The position numbers and the translations under genes are program-made. Shown piece by piece: positions 1 through 11,350 of a stretch of DNA of 64,000 nucleotides (position 1 is its first letter; each line of letters opens with the position of its first letter). The notes beneath the pieces were generated by a model. It searched no databases. It saw only the letters and a program-made list of their open reading frames with translations, and was not told the origin of the DNA. The stretch is from Metridium senile (lineage: Eukaryota; Cnidaria; Anthozoa; Actiniaria; Metridiidae): contig OX459100.1 in NCBI GenBank assembly GCA_949775045.1, positions 8,715,194-8,779,193 of the forward strand, in the 5' to 3' direction.

Positions 1-64
1 AATTCATTATTAATGAATATGACCATAATTTTAATTCTATTGCTGACGATAATGTTTTAGGTCT

Positions 65-284
65 ATATAACAGGTTCCCATTTAACTGTACTTTCCCATT
101 TAAATCTGTACTCACGAACATTTTGTTGATGTGTGCTAAACACACAGATCAACCAATCAGAGGAGTTCACTTCAGAAATAATATACTCTGATTGGTTGAT
201 CTGTGTGTTTAGCACACATCAACACAATTTGCATAAGTACAGATTTAAATTGGAAAGTACAGATTTAACTGGGAACCTGTTATA
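65..284. repeat. Palindromic MITE
   Basis: Both ends carry the same inverted sequence (TATAACAGGTTCCC at the left, its complement at the right). The middle (about 126-232) is a second long inverted repeat containing GATCAACCAATCAGAG and its complement. No coding capacity. It lies in or beside the intron downstream of the last visible CEP72-like exon. Confidence 0.75.
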
Positions 285-425
285 TATTATTGCTGATAAT
301 AATAATTATAATTATATGAATGTGAATAATGAATATGAATGTGATATAGCTGACTTGTAATAATTATGATAAAATTAATTCCGATGGTTATGATGATGAC
401 AATGATGATTATGATAAATGCTTAC

Positions 426-3400
426 CATATAAGCAAACCCATCATCTTGAAGCCCTCTTTGTTGTCCTATTCTATCGGCCAGTGCCCCTTGTGATTGCCG
501 TGGCGATGTCCTCTTCTGACTAAAGCCTTGATAACCATCGTAATTCTGCATCTCATTCTCATTAGCTACATGATCATGACGTCGCTTTTCTGGTGAGAAG
601 AAATCAAATGTCCTTCCTGACTCTTGTGAAAACCCTTGCATCATTCCAGATGGCTCAGCTTTATCGACAGGTCTTTGTACTGGTTTATCTGTAGTGCCGT
701 TAACAAGGGGGTTAGGTGTGAAGTGGCCCCTTGTATTTGAAGTAGAGTAGGCTACCGATTCGTCTGTATACTTCAAAAGGTCATCTGGGTTGTCTTTGAG
801 GTCGTCAGCAAATTGGACATATACTCTGTCTTTGCGTGGACTTTTAGTTTTTCTATTAATGACTTCATCTTGTCTGTGTTGCCGTGGTGTTCCATAGGGT
901 TCCATGCTGTGTATTTCTAATAATAATAATAATAATATTAATAATAATAATAATAATAAATTATTAAAAATCTAAATAATAAAATTACTAGGGAATTGCT
1001 TAGAATTCATTCCGCAGTTTCACTAAGAGATACATACACTTGTCAACAAGTCAAAGTTTAAATAAACGAAATCATAATAATAATATTTAAATATATGTTG
1101 CTAGGTGCATCTAAAATTCTCAATGCGTTTACAATTTATATGAAATATATAAAGTAAATATTGAAATACATAGAAAACGATACTAATAAATATACATACA
1201 TCTAACTATATAAAAAAATTATCATCATCACCATTATCATCATCCCCATTATCGACATCACCACAATTATCATCATCACCATTATCACCATCTTCATCAC
1301 CACCACCACCACCATCATCATCACCACTCACCATCTCTATTGAAGTCCTCAAGGTCAGGTTGTCTTGACAATGACCCTGTCACTCTTCTTGGTTGATTAA
1401 GATCTCCACCTGTTCTTGCAATCATGTCTAGTATCGCAACATCATCGTCTTCAAAACCTTGAAAAAATATATATTACTATTTAATGTATTAATTAATAGT
1501 CCTTTTCACAGTTCTGTTCAGTGACCACGAATAATAGTTCAAAGTCGAAGTTCTATTTGCTGTGCATGGTAAAACTTTAATTTATCATGCACAGCAATGC
1601 AAACCTCAACTTGGAACTTTTATTCATGGTCACTGAGGCAGAACTGTGAAACAGACTATTCAAATGACTTGAACAGGATAACCAATAAACAAAATTTGTA
1701 GAATGTGTGCCATATATCCTTACAACAAAACTATGTCAATATGTGTTGTCTAATATTTGCACTATTTTGTGCAATTGTGTTCCTTTCCTTATTGTCTATT
1801 GTGTGGTTCATGTCTGAGTGTATTCGTAGACCAACAATACTAAAACCATGAAAGAAAATAGTTGCTTACTAATAGTTTTTATTTAGTGACTATTTAGTCA
1901 GTATCATTCAACCAGAAATATCAAATATAAACAATACCTCTTTACAAACTTAATTGTCTTTGACAGTGACTAACAGACACTTAATAAGAACTATTACACA
2001 GTACTTATCAAATTCATAAATAATTAATGACCTATTAGTCCAATCTTGGCTGTCCATTGTGGTCACATGTACAGACCTTTAATTTTACAATAAAGGATTG
2101 ATGTTTTATGCATCAGTTTCATTAACTTTGATAAAGATCTGATGAATAAAACATTAAATCTTTATCAAAGCAGTGCTGATGGCACAAACACCAACAAAGG
2201 TCTCATCCAACATCGACCTTTGGCGGTTTTTCAAACCATTGCGCGCTCGCCTTATTAAATGCCCATCAAGGTCTCCCGCTCATATTTTATCTATTACTTA
2301 GAAATTTGAGTTTGAATTGATGGATAAAGTGTTCATGCACTAGTTAGTTCAGAACTAAAAAGTTGATATTACAGCCAAACCTACAGAAGCGTTCCTATAG
2401 AGGTTGGAAGGCTCGATTTATTATTCCAAACTTGATTTTAAATTTGTTTTGAAATTTGCATAAATGAATCGAAACTTGTAAGTTTCAAAAACCGCTTCAA
2501 ATCAAAACATTACTTTCAATGTTTTTTTTGGACAACGGAAACTTGCTAAACCTAGTCTGCTTATAGAAATATTGTTATAAATACTTACTAAAGTATTCTA
2601 TTACAATAGCATTATCAGTTATTAACCACAGATCGTGATTTCGGGACAATTGTCGGTTGACGGTTGAAGTCTGCAATTTGAAACTTACAAGATTCGATTC
2701 ATTTATGCAAATTTCAAAACAAATTTAAAATCAAGTTTGGAAGAATAAATCGAGCCTTCCAACCTCTATAGGAGCGCTTCTGTAGGTTTGGCTGTAACTA
2801 CATTTCACTCTAGATAGTATGGCATGCATATATGTGCAGTTTAATGCTGCATCACAGTTGGTGTAGTTGGTAGTGTGTTTTCAAGAGTAGTTCAACTAAC
2901 CTGTGTTTCTTGGGCCAAGATTACGGACCATGTCTGACCTTGGGACAGAAACTCTAGGGTCAAAAAGACAGTGACAATGTAAGACTAAGAGATAAGGAAA
3001 CAAAAAAGAAGAAGAATTTTGATCACGCTCCTACCTTTCATTTTCCATTTTGCTTGGATAAACTTTGTTGTCATTGAAATCAGAAGCCTACAAAATTTTA
3101 AGACATAATTTTCAAAATTATATGTGCATTTTCAGTTATTGCAGCAATGCTTAAATATTTTGTACCTAGTAGGTAAAACATTCCTCTGACTACCTACGCC
3201 AAGCTTGCCTAACTATATTAACCGGTCCCTAATAAGCATATTATTATATAATTGTCACTGAATGAAATACCTATATTTCTCTGTTTCAAAAAATTGATAT
3301 CTTCACATGTGAAAATAACATGTTATTTTCACATGTTGAAAATATCATCACTATGTTACACAGCTTTACGGAAACTTCTTGTGTCAAAAAAAGTTTTATT

Positions 3401-6400
3401 TTATTTTCATTGATAATTATATATTAATAAACAGAACATTACATGGGTGCGCAGAGATACAAGTTTTATCTTCAAGTGTTAAAATGATCTTTTACGAGTG
3501 AGTACAGGCTAAATGAGACAAAAGTGTACTAAGTCTTATAACAGTCTCACACAAACCTGGTCTGAGTTGAAATGCATCAGTGCAGCTCTTCTTTCACTGT
3601 CTCTGACAGACCTGTCATCTGAAAAAAAAAACACCAAACTGTTGGACAGACAAAAAAAGTATTTTACTCCAACGAAGGGCTAAAGCTTGAAACGTCAGTA
3701 AAGTTAAGTCAACATTTGTTATGGTGTTACAATTTTCATCATATTACCTATCGTTTATATCAAACACTGACACAGCCTTTACTAGTTTACTTGTTAGTTT
3801 ACATTTGGAGAGACAGACAGACAGGTCTAGATAAATACAGGCATTTGTTACTAGTTGCTGTAAGCAAATATTTTAAGATATAAAAGACAAACAGACACAA
3901 ATAATAATAATAATAATAATAATAATGCAATGTTTTAGGAGCATTATCAAAGCTCAATGCTCTTACAAAAAACAAAAAAATTATTGAAAAAGAAAAGTTT
4001 TTAGTTTTGATTTAAATGAGTTGATGTTATCAGTGTTTCTAATGTTTTGGGGCAATGTGTTCCAAAGTTTAGGGGCTGAGATTGAAAAAGCCCTGTCCCC
4101 ATAAGTTGCAGTGTTTGAATACGGTGTAAATAGTAAGTTCTGCCCAGAGGATCTTAGAGAATGAGCTGGTTTATAAGGACACAAAGACAGATTTACCAAC
4201 AGGAATACAGTCAAATAGACCTAATCGGCTAACCCATTGCTAGATGTATACACCTATTGAAGGGGCAAACAGCAATTGCACAACCGCAAGGAACTGTGGG
4301 TAATACTAATTTCTTCTTATTCCTTTCTAAATTACCCAAACAATGCCTCTGGCACCGTTCAGCGAAACCTTTGAGACGTACACCCTTCTAAGGTTGCTGA
4401 ACGATGGAGGCATTGTTTGGTAATTTAGAAAGGAATAAGAAGTAATTTGTATTATCTACAGTTCCTTTCCGTCTTGCAATCACCAATTGCTGTTCATTTT
4501 TTATGGTGTTACAATTTTCATCATATTACATCCCTTCGACATTTTTTGAATTAGGTTTATGTAAGTGTATGTTTAGGTTTATGTAAGTGTATGTTTAGGG
4601 TTCTGGCTCAAAAATCAGTCACATAACATGATTCTGTACCTGTAAGGGTCATTTCACTCTGCATTGTTTCTAAAAGTAAGCTTGGCTGGCAAGAACATCG
4701 CACAGCTGTACATTTTAGAGGTTGAAATCAACAAGGCTTTAACAGTTATTTTTATCTGTGCGTACCTTTTAGGGGTCATTTTCAAAACCGCCAATCACCC
4801 CTACCACTTGGACAAAGGGAGTACCCCCAGGCATTTTCCACTTTATATTGAAATATATAAGACAAAGAATCTTATTCCCAAAAGATTTGAATTGGGTGGA
4901 ATTGTACATAGCAACACATTAGCTGAATTGGTCTATAGGCTGACAGACAGGTAGATTATACAGAGACCAGACTGATAGACCAGACTATTGAATTAATTCA
5001 AGTTTTTTTCTAGATATAATTAGAAAATGATTACACCCACTCAGCCAATCAAATGACTGTATTTTAGTGTTCTATATCCCACAGAATCTAAATATAGAGG
5101 CCTTTTGTTTTTTATTGTTTTGCCACCTTGCTAGTGAAATACTAAATAGAAGTTCACAATGCATTATAAGTACTATATAGTAAGCCATATAATAAAACAC
5201 TGTTTTGCTATGGTCATGTGATATCTAATTTTGAGAACATTCTTCATGGGTGTGATCATATTCTAAGACAGTTACATAATGAATGCTTGTGTCCTATGCT
5301 GCGCCCTCATGTCCTTCTATCTAATGCTCGAGACTCTATATCCCATAGGACACTCGTGTTCATTATCTAACCCTTACTTATAACAATGACAGTAACCTAC
5401 CAAGCCTTTTCAGGTTAGGTAGCATGTGAACAATGTGAAGACGGTAATCAGGTTCATTCTTGGTGACTGGGTTTAATCGTAGATCAAGTTCCTGTGAAAC
5501 AATAGCCATTATTAATCATTTTTACTGCGGTTTTTGACTTTCTGCAAACTCAGACATTACACAAGTTAGTTGTGAAATACGTTTTTGGCTGCAGTCTTGC
5601 AATTGTAGACATAAAAGGTGCCAAGGAATTAGCAGCAGCCAAAAACATATTTCACAACTAACCGTTGAATTGTCTGAGTTCGCAGAAAGACGAAAAACCG
5701 CAGTAATATGTAAAGGTAAATTTCTATTTGATGAATGAATAACACACCTTTAAGTTATTCAAGTGTCTCAATGCACTCAAGTCTCTTATAGTTGAAATAT
5801 TATTATAATATCTAAACATAGTTAAGGATTAACATTTATTCCTTCAACAAATAGACTGACTTAGATAGACAAACTAGCAAAGAAACAAAAACACAAAGAA
5901 ACAAACAAATGTGAACACTAGAGGCCCATTACTAAGGATACAAGTTTAGGTTTTCCAAAAGCTGCAGACTCTCTACTCCCTGTAAAATCATACAAAGTAC
6001 ACATTATTAGGCACATTCATTGTCTATAAACTTGACAACTTTCAATATACTTTTATCACTAAAAATTAGAAACAATGTCAAGAAGATGAAAAGAACATAT
6101 TACAAATTAGGGTGAAAAACTTCAAGCAACAAGAGGTCAAGTGAATGCCAATAGTCCCTGCCACAGTCCTGCGTGTCATTCTCAAATGTAGCCATGTCTT
6201 TTCATTAAAGTGAGATGAATGGTGGTCTTGCAATGATAGAGACATGAATAATATTGTTCATTGTGTTAAAAACGTCTCTACTATTGGTCACCATTCATCT
6301 TGCTTTTATGCAAAGGCACAACTACCTCTCAAAATAGCGCAGAGTTGAAAGGGACTATTGAATACAAGAAACTAAACTTTTACTATTACAGTGTATAATT

Positions 6401-7689
6401 ATAGTACTTGTTTTTTAGATACCTCAAGGCTAGTGATACTATTTCGTGATAAATCCAAGTTTTTTAGTCTTGTGAAACTTCTAAATGCACTGCCGAGGGA
6501 TGTGATTTTCTCGTGGTATGTCCCAGGTAAAGATAACGACTTGACATCATCTGAAAACAAAACACAATCAAGAATTTACTAAAAAAAACTTACATATACC
6601 AAGAGCTATGCACAGTCGTACCTTTAGATCAACTTCAAAATCTACAACCAATCACCATGTTTTTAACAAGGTCGAGGGGAGTCACCGAGCCAGATGGACA
6701 AAATGTGTGCAAATTATTTTAGCTATAATTATCCTTAGATCAACTTTTCTATATTCATTTACATTATATAATCATTTAGAAATATGCATACTTCACAACG
6801 TCAAAAAGTTGTGGATTTAAGTTTTTAAAAACTAAGAAAATTAATAAATAAATTATAATAAGTTGTAATTTGATTTATATAATTTATATAGACTTCAATA
6901 CATACCTGTACATGCAAGAGTAAAATCATAATTAATGAAACAATATAACTTATATTGAAAGTAATTTTTAAGTATAAGAAATACGTTATAAATTAGATGT
7001 ATACAAAGACTACTAAGTACATCACAATAATGTCAAACTGACAAACACAGCAAGGGACATTAAAAGTTTCGGATTACAAAAACCAATCGACAACCTGTTG
7101 AGGTCAATTTCAATGTCAAACTCGACAGCTCAAAAAGTCACCGAAAAGGATATTTCTTTACCTTGCATCTTTACTGGGTAATATAATGAACTATTCTTTA
7201 AAAGAATGATAAGTCAAATAGGCTTGTTTTGGTTTAGATGTCGCGGTAATCAAACAAATTAACAGGACAATGTCATGTAAAGCAAGGGCTTACATGGTTG
7301 ACAAAACATTGAAATTACATGGCGTCAAAACAAGAAACAAAATATTACTTCATTTACATGAAATGAAAACTTTATGATTCACATCTTTGAAGTGTTTGAT
7401 TAAAAAGGCTTTAATAAATGACGATAAAACAGCTGCTTTGATGACAAGTTGTGATAACAAGTTTATGTCAACTCGCTTGCATGACAACAACGACCGCGGA
7501 AGGAATTCGCAGCAAAACGGGCAATCTACTTCGCGATCTTGCATTTTACTGGTTAAAATTCTCCGCAACCGGGCTGTTTACTCAAAAAACTTTATCTGCA
7601 GTTAAGAAATTAAACCTGCACTTACCTAGATGGTCGTGTTTCAGCTTGACTCGTTCTCGAATCCAAGACTCGTCTATCGTGAGCGCCAT
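426..7689 (-). CDS. CEP72: CEP72-type leucine-rich-repeat centrosomal protein, N-terminal 390 residues (partial)
   Basis: Ten coding exons on the minus strand, all phases consistent: 7626-7689, 6423-6550, 5942-5979, 5748-5811, 5401-5491, 3557-3618, 3035-3087, 2901-2953, 1332-1457, 426-916. The last ends in a clean donor, so the gene continues beyond the left edge. Translation starts MALTIDESWIRERVK. The LRR block includes SLPGTYHEKITSLG, LKNLDLSRNSITSLE, LENLNLYYNNIS and ELDLRLNPVTKNEPDYRLH, followed by DDRSVRDSERRA after the LRR cap. This order matches vertebrate CEP72 closely (human about 647 aa); its paralogue LRRC36 is the alternative. CEP72 is a centriolar-satellite/pericentriolar protein that helps recruit gamma-tubulin complexes and CEP290. 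Residues after about 165 are polar and probably disordered. The introns hold MITEs, a LINE 3' end and simple repeats. Confidence 0.82.
1219..1318. repeat. (ATC/ACC)n simple repeat
   Basis: A run of ATCATC, ACCATT and ACCACC triplets in the intron just downstream of CEP72-like exon 9. Confidence 0.8.
1494..1660. repeat. Palindromic MITE
   Basis: Ends read AATAGTCCTTTTCACAGTTCTG and the imperfect complement CAGAACTGTGAAACAGACTATT. The inner part is also palindromic around two copies of TGCTGTGCATG and its complement. Intronic in the CEP72-like gene. Confidence 0.75.
2369..2797. repeat. MITE with terminal inverted repeats of about 110 bp
   Basis: The left end TTACAGCCAAACCTACAGAAGC is mirrored by GCTTCTGTAGGTTTGGCTGTAA at the right. 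Complementarity continues through the segment containing AATCGAAACTTGTAAGTTTC. About 430 bp long, non-coding, in the intron between CEP72-like exons 8 and 9. Confidence 0.8.
3296..3346. repeat. Short perfect-stem hairpin
   Basis: GATATCTTCACATGTGAAAATAACATG and its near complement form a 51-nt hairpin in the intron between CEP72-like exons 6 and 7. Confidence 0.6.
3661..3810 (+). repeat. Dispersed repeat, Penelope/hammerhead-like family (copy 1)
   Basis: The family core is a CGACGAAGGGCTAAAGC block, then GAAACGTCAGTAAAG, then GGTGTTACAATTTTCAT, then ATATCAAACAC. At least seven full or partial copies occur in this window: here, 4497-4532, 14243-14385, 19488-20430 (split by a LINE), 31170-31268, 34205-34300, 37978-38205 and 52388-52462. 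Confidence 0.75.
3901..4225 (-). mobile_element. LINE 3' end (CR1/L2-like), 5'-truncated
   Basis: The minus-strand frame 3981-4214 encodes YGDRAFSISAPKLWNTLP then NIRNTDNINSFKSKLKTF, the typical C terminus of the reverse transcriptase ORF in CR1/L2-type non-LTR elements. It ends in an (ATT)n microsatellite tail at 3901-3926. Only the last about 75 codons remain, so this is a dead-on-arrival copy in a CEP72-like intron. Confidence 0.75.
4268..4494. repeat. MITE
   Basis: The inverted ends (AACAGCAATTG.. and ..CAATTGCTGTT) continue into mirrored segments around TTCTTCTTATTCCTTTCTAA. About 227 bp, non-coding, in the same intron as the LINE end. Confidence 0.75.
5522..5706. repeat. MITE
   Basis: The ends TTACTGCGGTTTTTGACTTTC and GAAAGACGAAAAACCGCAGTAA are inverted copies. 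185 bp, in the intron between CEP72-like exons 4 and 5. Confidence 0.78.
6149..6360. repeat. MITE, same family as 15764-15970
   Basis: The ends CAATAGTCCCTG.. and ..AGGGACTATTG are inverted, as are the sub-terminal blocks containing CTACCTCTCAAAATAG. The second member in a SIAE intron shares the terminal motif, the internal GCAATGATAGAGAC motif and the length. Confidence 0.75.
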
Positions 7690-7827
7690 TTTTCAAACGA
7701 TGAAGACGAAACTAGGCACCAGACTCCTAGCGGACTTCATGGTCTGTTAACTACCGGTACCCAGAACACACCGCGCGTCAAATATATATAAATTATTGGA
7801 TGATTGATTGAAATTTTAATCGTTTAA

Positions 7828-8075
7828 TAAAACAAACATACAAACAAACAGACAAACATACAAACAAACAAACAGACAAACAAACAGACAAACAAACAAA
7901 CAGACAAACATGCAAACAAACAGACAAACATACAAATAAACCGCAAACAAACAAACAGACAGACAAACAAACAAAGAGACAAACATGCAAACAAACAGAC
8001 AAACATACAAATAAACAAACAAACAAACAGACAAACATACATACATACAAACAAACAAACAGACAAACAAACAAG
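7828..8075. repeat. (CAAACAGA)n-type microsatellite
   Basis: About 250 bp of CAAACAAACAGACAAACA variants upstream of the CEP72-like start. Long reading frames across it on the minus strand (Cys-Leu-Phe-Val repeats) are artefacts of the repeat. Confidence 0.9.
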
Positions 8076-8700
8076 CAATGTTTATGTTTCTATTTTATTG
8101 ATTTATTGATTTGTTAATTTTTCATTTATCTATATTACTTATCTATATTTGTTTATGTTATCTAATTAATTTTAAGTCTACTGATTTTGTCTTTATCGTA
8201 ATCAACTTTGATTTGCGTGAGCTCCCTGTGTTTTTCTTTTCTTGATTTGGATATAGTATACTCGATGGGCAATACTTATTGTTAGTCGCTAATAACCCTA
8301 ATTACTCTATGGGCAGGTGTGACCAGTTTTGGGGCAATATCCAGCACCAAATCAAAACATCGTTTAGGATTGATTTAAAAAAAAAACAATAGTCTTTCCA
8401 AACAATTGCCCTAAACCTAACCACACTTTATTAGGTACTGCATTAGGAGGGCAACAAAAAGGCAGCCTTCGACTGGTGCTGGCTTGCTGGATGTTTTAGA
8501 TGGTCAAATGTGTTCAATACTTTGGAAATCACTAGAGTGGTAGAATGCCCCTGTGCAAACCTCTCTTGTTTTTGTACCGTGATCTAGGTTAATTAATCAA
8601 CGGTCTATCTGTCGTAATATTCATCGATAGTTCCTAATAAGCCCTGTTACTCTATGGGCATGTGTCATCACGAACCTACGGTGACATTCAGCTAATAAAA

Positions 8701-9174
8701 TCAGCCAATACGTCCATAAAATCCAAGCCAACAATCGACAAGCGGATCCGCATCAGATTTAACAGTAACGGCCAAGCTCTTATGATCCAGCTGCTCTGCA
8801 AAGAACTCTGGGAAGAGCCTAGAAGCCATATCTCTAGATTGTTCTTCGTCGGTCATTGATTTGCATGTTGAAGATTGCGTCCAGATATCCGTCAGAGCTA
8901 AATCGTGCGGTTCGGCTTTGATTGAATTCAAACTTCTGTTGCGTAAACCATTTTTAGCGCCTTCTTGCGCATTTTTTGACTGTCTTTCGTTGGAATCTTT
9001 GTGCGGTTTTTCGCGGTTTGAATTTCTCCCTCTTGTAGAAGTTGTTTTATTCTGTTGTTGAAATTCACTGGAAATTTCAGATAGCGCGTCGTGGTCATTT
9101 TCTCCTTCTTCGATGATCGTCCTCAGCTTCGAGTTATAATAATGCCAAGGACTATAGGCGCAACGTACGCGCAT
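8701..9174 (-). CDS. Unrecognised 157-aa ORF
   Basis: An open frame runs from an in-frame stop near 9295 to a stop at 8701; the first ATG is at 9174 and encodes MRVRCAYSPWHYYNSKLR. The middle is polar and basic (KTTSTRGRNSNREKPHKD), the C-terminal third mixed (MASRLFPEFFAEQLDHK). I see no known motif, signal peptide or membrane segment. Base composition is richer in GC than its surroundings, as in the true exons here, and it lies about 1 kb upstream of the divergently placed end of the CEP72-like gene. It could be a single-exon gene, the last exon of a longer gene, or chance. The open frame upstream of the ATG (to about 9294) may also be coding if there is an upstream exon. Confidence 0.4.
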   Translation of the reverse strand: MRVRCAYSPWHYYNSKLRTIIEEGENDHDALSEISSEFQQQNKTTSTRGRNSNREKPHKDSNERQSKNAQEGAKNGLRNRSLNSIKAEPHDLALTDIWTQSSTCKSMTDEEQSRDMASRLFPEFFAEQLDHKSLAVTVKSDADPLVDCWLGFYGRIG

Positions 9175-9299
9175 CGTCTTGTCGAGGTTATCCACTGAGC
9201 AAGAGCTGAAATCACTAAAAACAGTCACTCCAAAGCTTGCCAACGAGCTAGCAGTTTCAGTGCCAAGTCGAAGAACAATGGGAAAACCAAGAACCTACC

Positions 9300-11200
9300 T
9301 CGAGATTTATTCTTCAAAAGGTGATATGTTTTCCAATATGTCTTGGAGTGAATTATTCATGAATAGAGCGAGTTATGATTGGTCAACCTTAAAAGCCATT
9401 TGATTAGAACTCGATTATTTGACGACCAAGATCCGCCAGGGAAAGATGACAGAAATAGACGAATCTTTTGCAGTGTTGATTTCATTTTGGAAGATCTAAC
9501 TGATAACTAAGGCTCTTTGAACGAGTCCATGAACGATAGCTCTGCATTGTAGCGGCAGTATTTATGCTTTTCTCTACCAACTTACCAATACAATCACTGA
9601 TAAGGACATAACCTAATGAATACACATCAATTACTATGCATTTAAAACTTGTTTTCCTACAAGTCTTAGTCTTTTTATAGCAAGATATATTATAACTAGT
9701 CATCCTACAAGCAGTCATCATCTGCGCAAACCGACATCCTCAACTTTCAAACGCGCGTATAATTATTTCTTGAGCGCCAATCTTCCTTACTTAGCTCCAA
9801 GTATACACAGTGAAAGTGTTAATTGGAGAGATGAGACGATGCAAAATCATTTTTAAGCTAGAACGCGATTACAAAACGTCATTTTTTTCGGCGAATTGCA
9901 AAGTGAACTTCACTTTCATGTATGTACTTTGAAAGTGACAATTGTTTTAATCTTTTTTTAATTTTAATTATCATTTGAAAAGTGTCAATACCAGGAAGAT
10001 AGCACAAAGAATACAAATGATTTTTCACATAATTTTTAAATAATGCAATTACAAATTATCTTGTTTGAGTGAATTATACAATTTAATTCGTTATACGCCG
10101 TTTATTCGTGGAAAGTGTCAACATGAGATACGAAAAGATCCCAGAAATAATTTTAACCGAAAATATGGAAGCGCAATGGCCCTTTTCGCACCGGAAAGGA
10201 CGGACAATCGTAAGTTTAAAAATGTGTTTGTCTCAGGTGACTTCAACAAAGGCAGACGATTTTCTCGTCTCAAATTCTGTTCGTCCCGTTTTAAAATTAA
10301 ACTAGACGACCTGTACATCATAACATAATGGTTTCATTTCAAGAATTGTTCAAACTTGAAGTCAAGTATATTCTTGTAAAGTGTCATATCAAGTCAGACC
10401 ACAGAGTGCTAAAAATAGCCACATTTCCACAAGAAAAAAGTCCATTGACAGTACCGAGCGATCAGTTTCTTTGCAGGTGTTATTTAATGGATGATGAGCA
10501 CTCAAAATCCGGCGTGTTTCTATGAAACTAATTTTAGACCAAGTTATTAGGCTGTTGTTGAGTGATAAAGTGTTTCCTGTCAACATATAATGTTCATTTT
10601 GCCCTGGAACGGTTTGGAATTAGTGCCGCAATGAAATGAAATGGTTAAAAAGATGGATGGGAATTGAATGGGATCGATAACAAATTAACAAGAATAATAA
10701 ATAGAAGTGAAAAACGTGAAAGGTGAAAATATTGTTTTTCAAAACGAAGCAAATGTCATCTTATTACATTGATCTTTTCAGTTACAGTTTTCCATAAAAC
10801 AATCCATTATTGTTTTTAATTATTTTTTGTTTTGCTTTATAAGCGAGCGATATGATGTTTGAAAAATGTAGGATTATTTTTTAAATTGGAATATTCTATT
10901 ATTTTGTAAAATTTAGCACTAGTTGTAAGTTAGTGAACAAAACAGGAGTGTTTGCAAGAAAAAAATCCATGAAACAGAAGAGGCTATTAGTCTACTTTCA
11001 AATAATTTCATTCTTGCAGACACCCTGTAATTACTAATAAAGTGATGAAATAGAGTAATAAAACCTCTCGTATACGTTTACGTCGTCGTAAAACGAACCA
11101 CTGTAAAGGAAAAGTACTATTATTTAGCGTCGGGAGTTCTACACTGAAGCACTGTCATTTAGCCAGACATTTAGTCATTTTCCGATAACGTTATGCTAAA
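9300..11200. other. Intergenic stretch, no gene seen
   Basis: AT-rich DNA between the unrecognised ORF and the 3' end of SIAE. Short overlapping frames on both strands at 10065-10586 lack protein-like features and splice context. Confidence 0.5.
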
Positions 11201-11203
11201 ACG

Positions 11204-11349
11204 TAGACTTGCTACAAGTCCTTCGTCTTCGCGCGCGCCGATAAAAAAATCACAGGAATCCCAACCGGATTTGCACGCAGGACAAACGTGTCGACTCATT
11301 TCATACACGGATCAATATACGCGCGCGAGGACGACTTGTAGCAAGTCTA
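11204..11349. mobile_element. MULE-like MITE with 9-bp target duplication, abutting the SIAE stop codon
   Basis: Inverted ends TAGACTTGCTACAAGTC and its complement bound a 146-bp non-coding element with GCGCGCG-rich sub-ends. The 9-bp direct repeat GCTAAAACG lies immediately outside both ends (11195-11203 and 11350-11358). The right copy contains the SIAE stop codon. Confidence 0.75.
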
Positions 11350-11350
11350 G

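Noticed and set aside
7793..8078. Cys-Leu-Phe-Val repeat proteins on the minus strand
   Set aside because: Translation of a CAAACAGA microsatellite in all three frames; no gene context.
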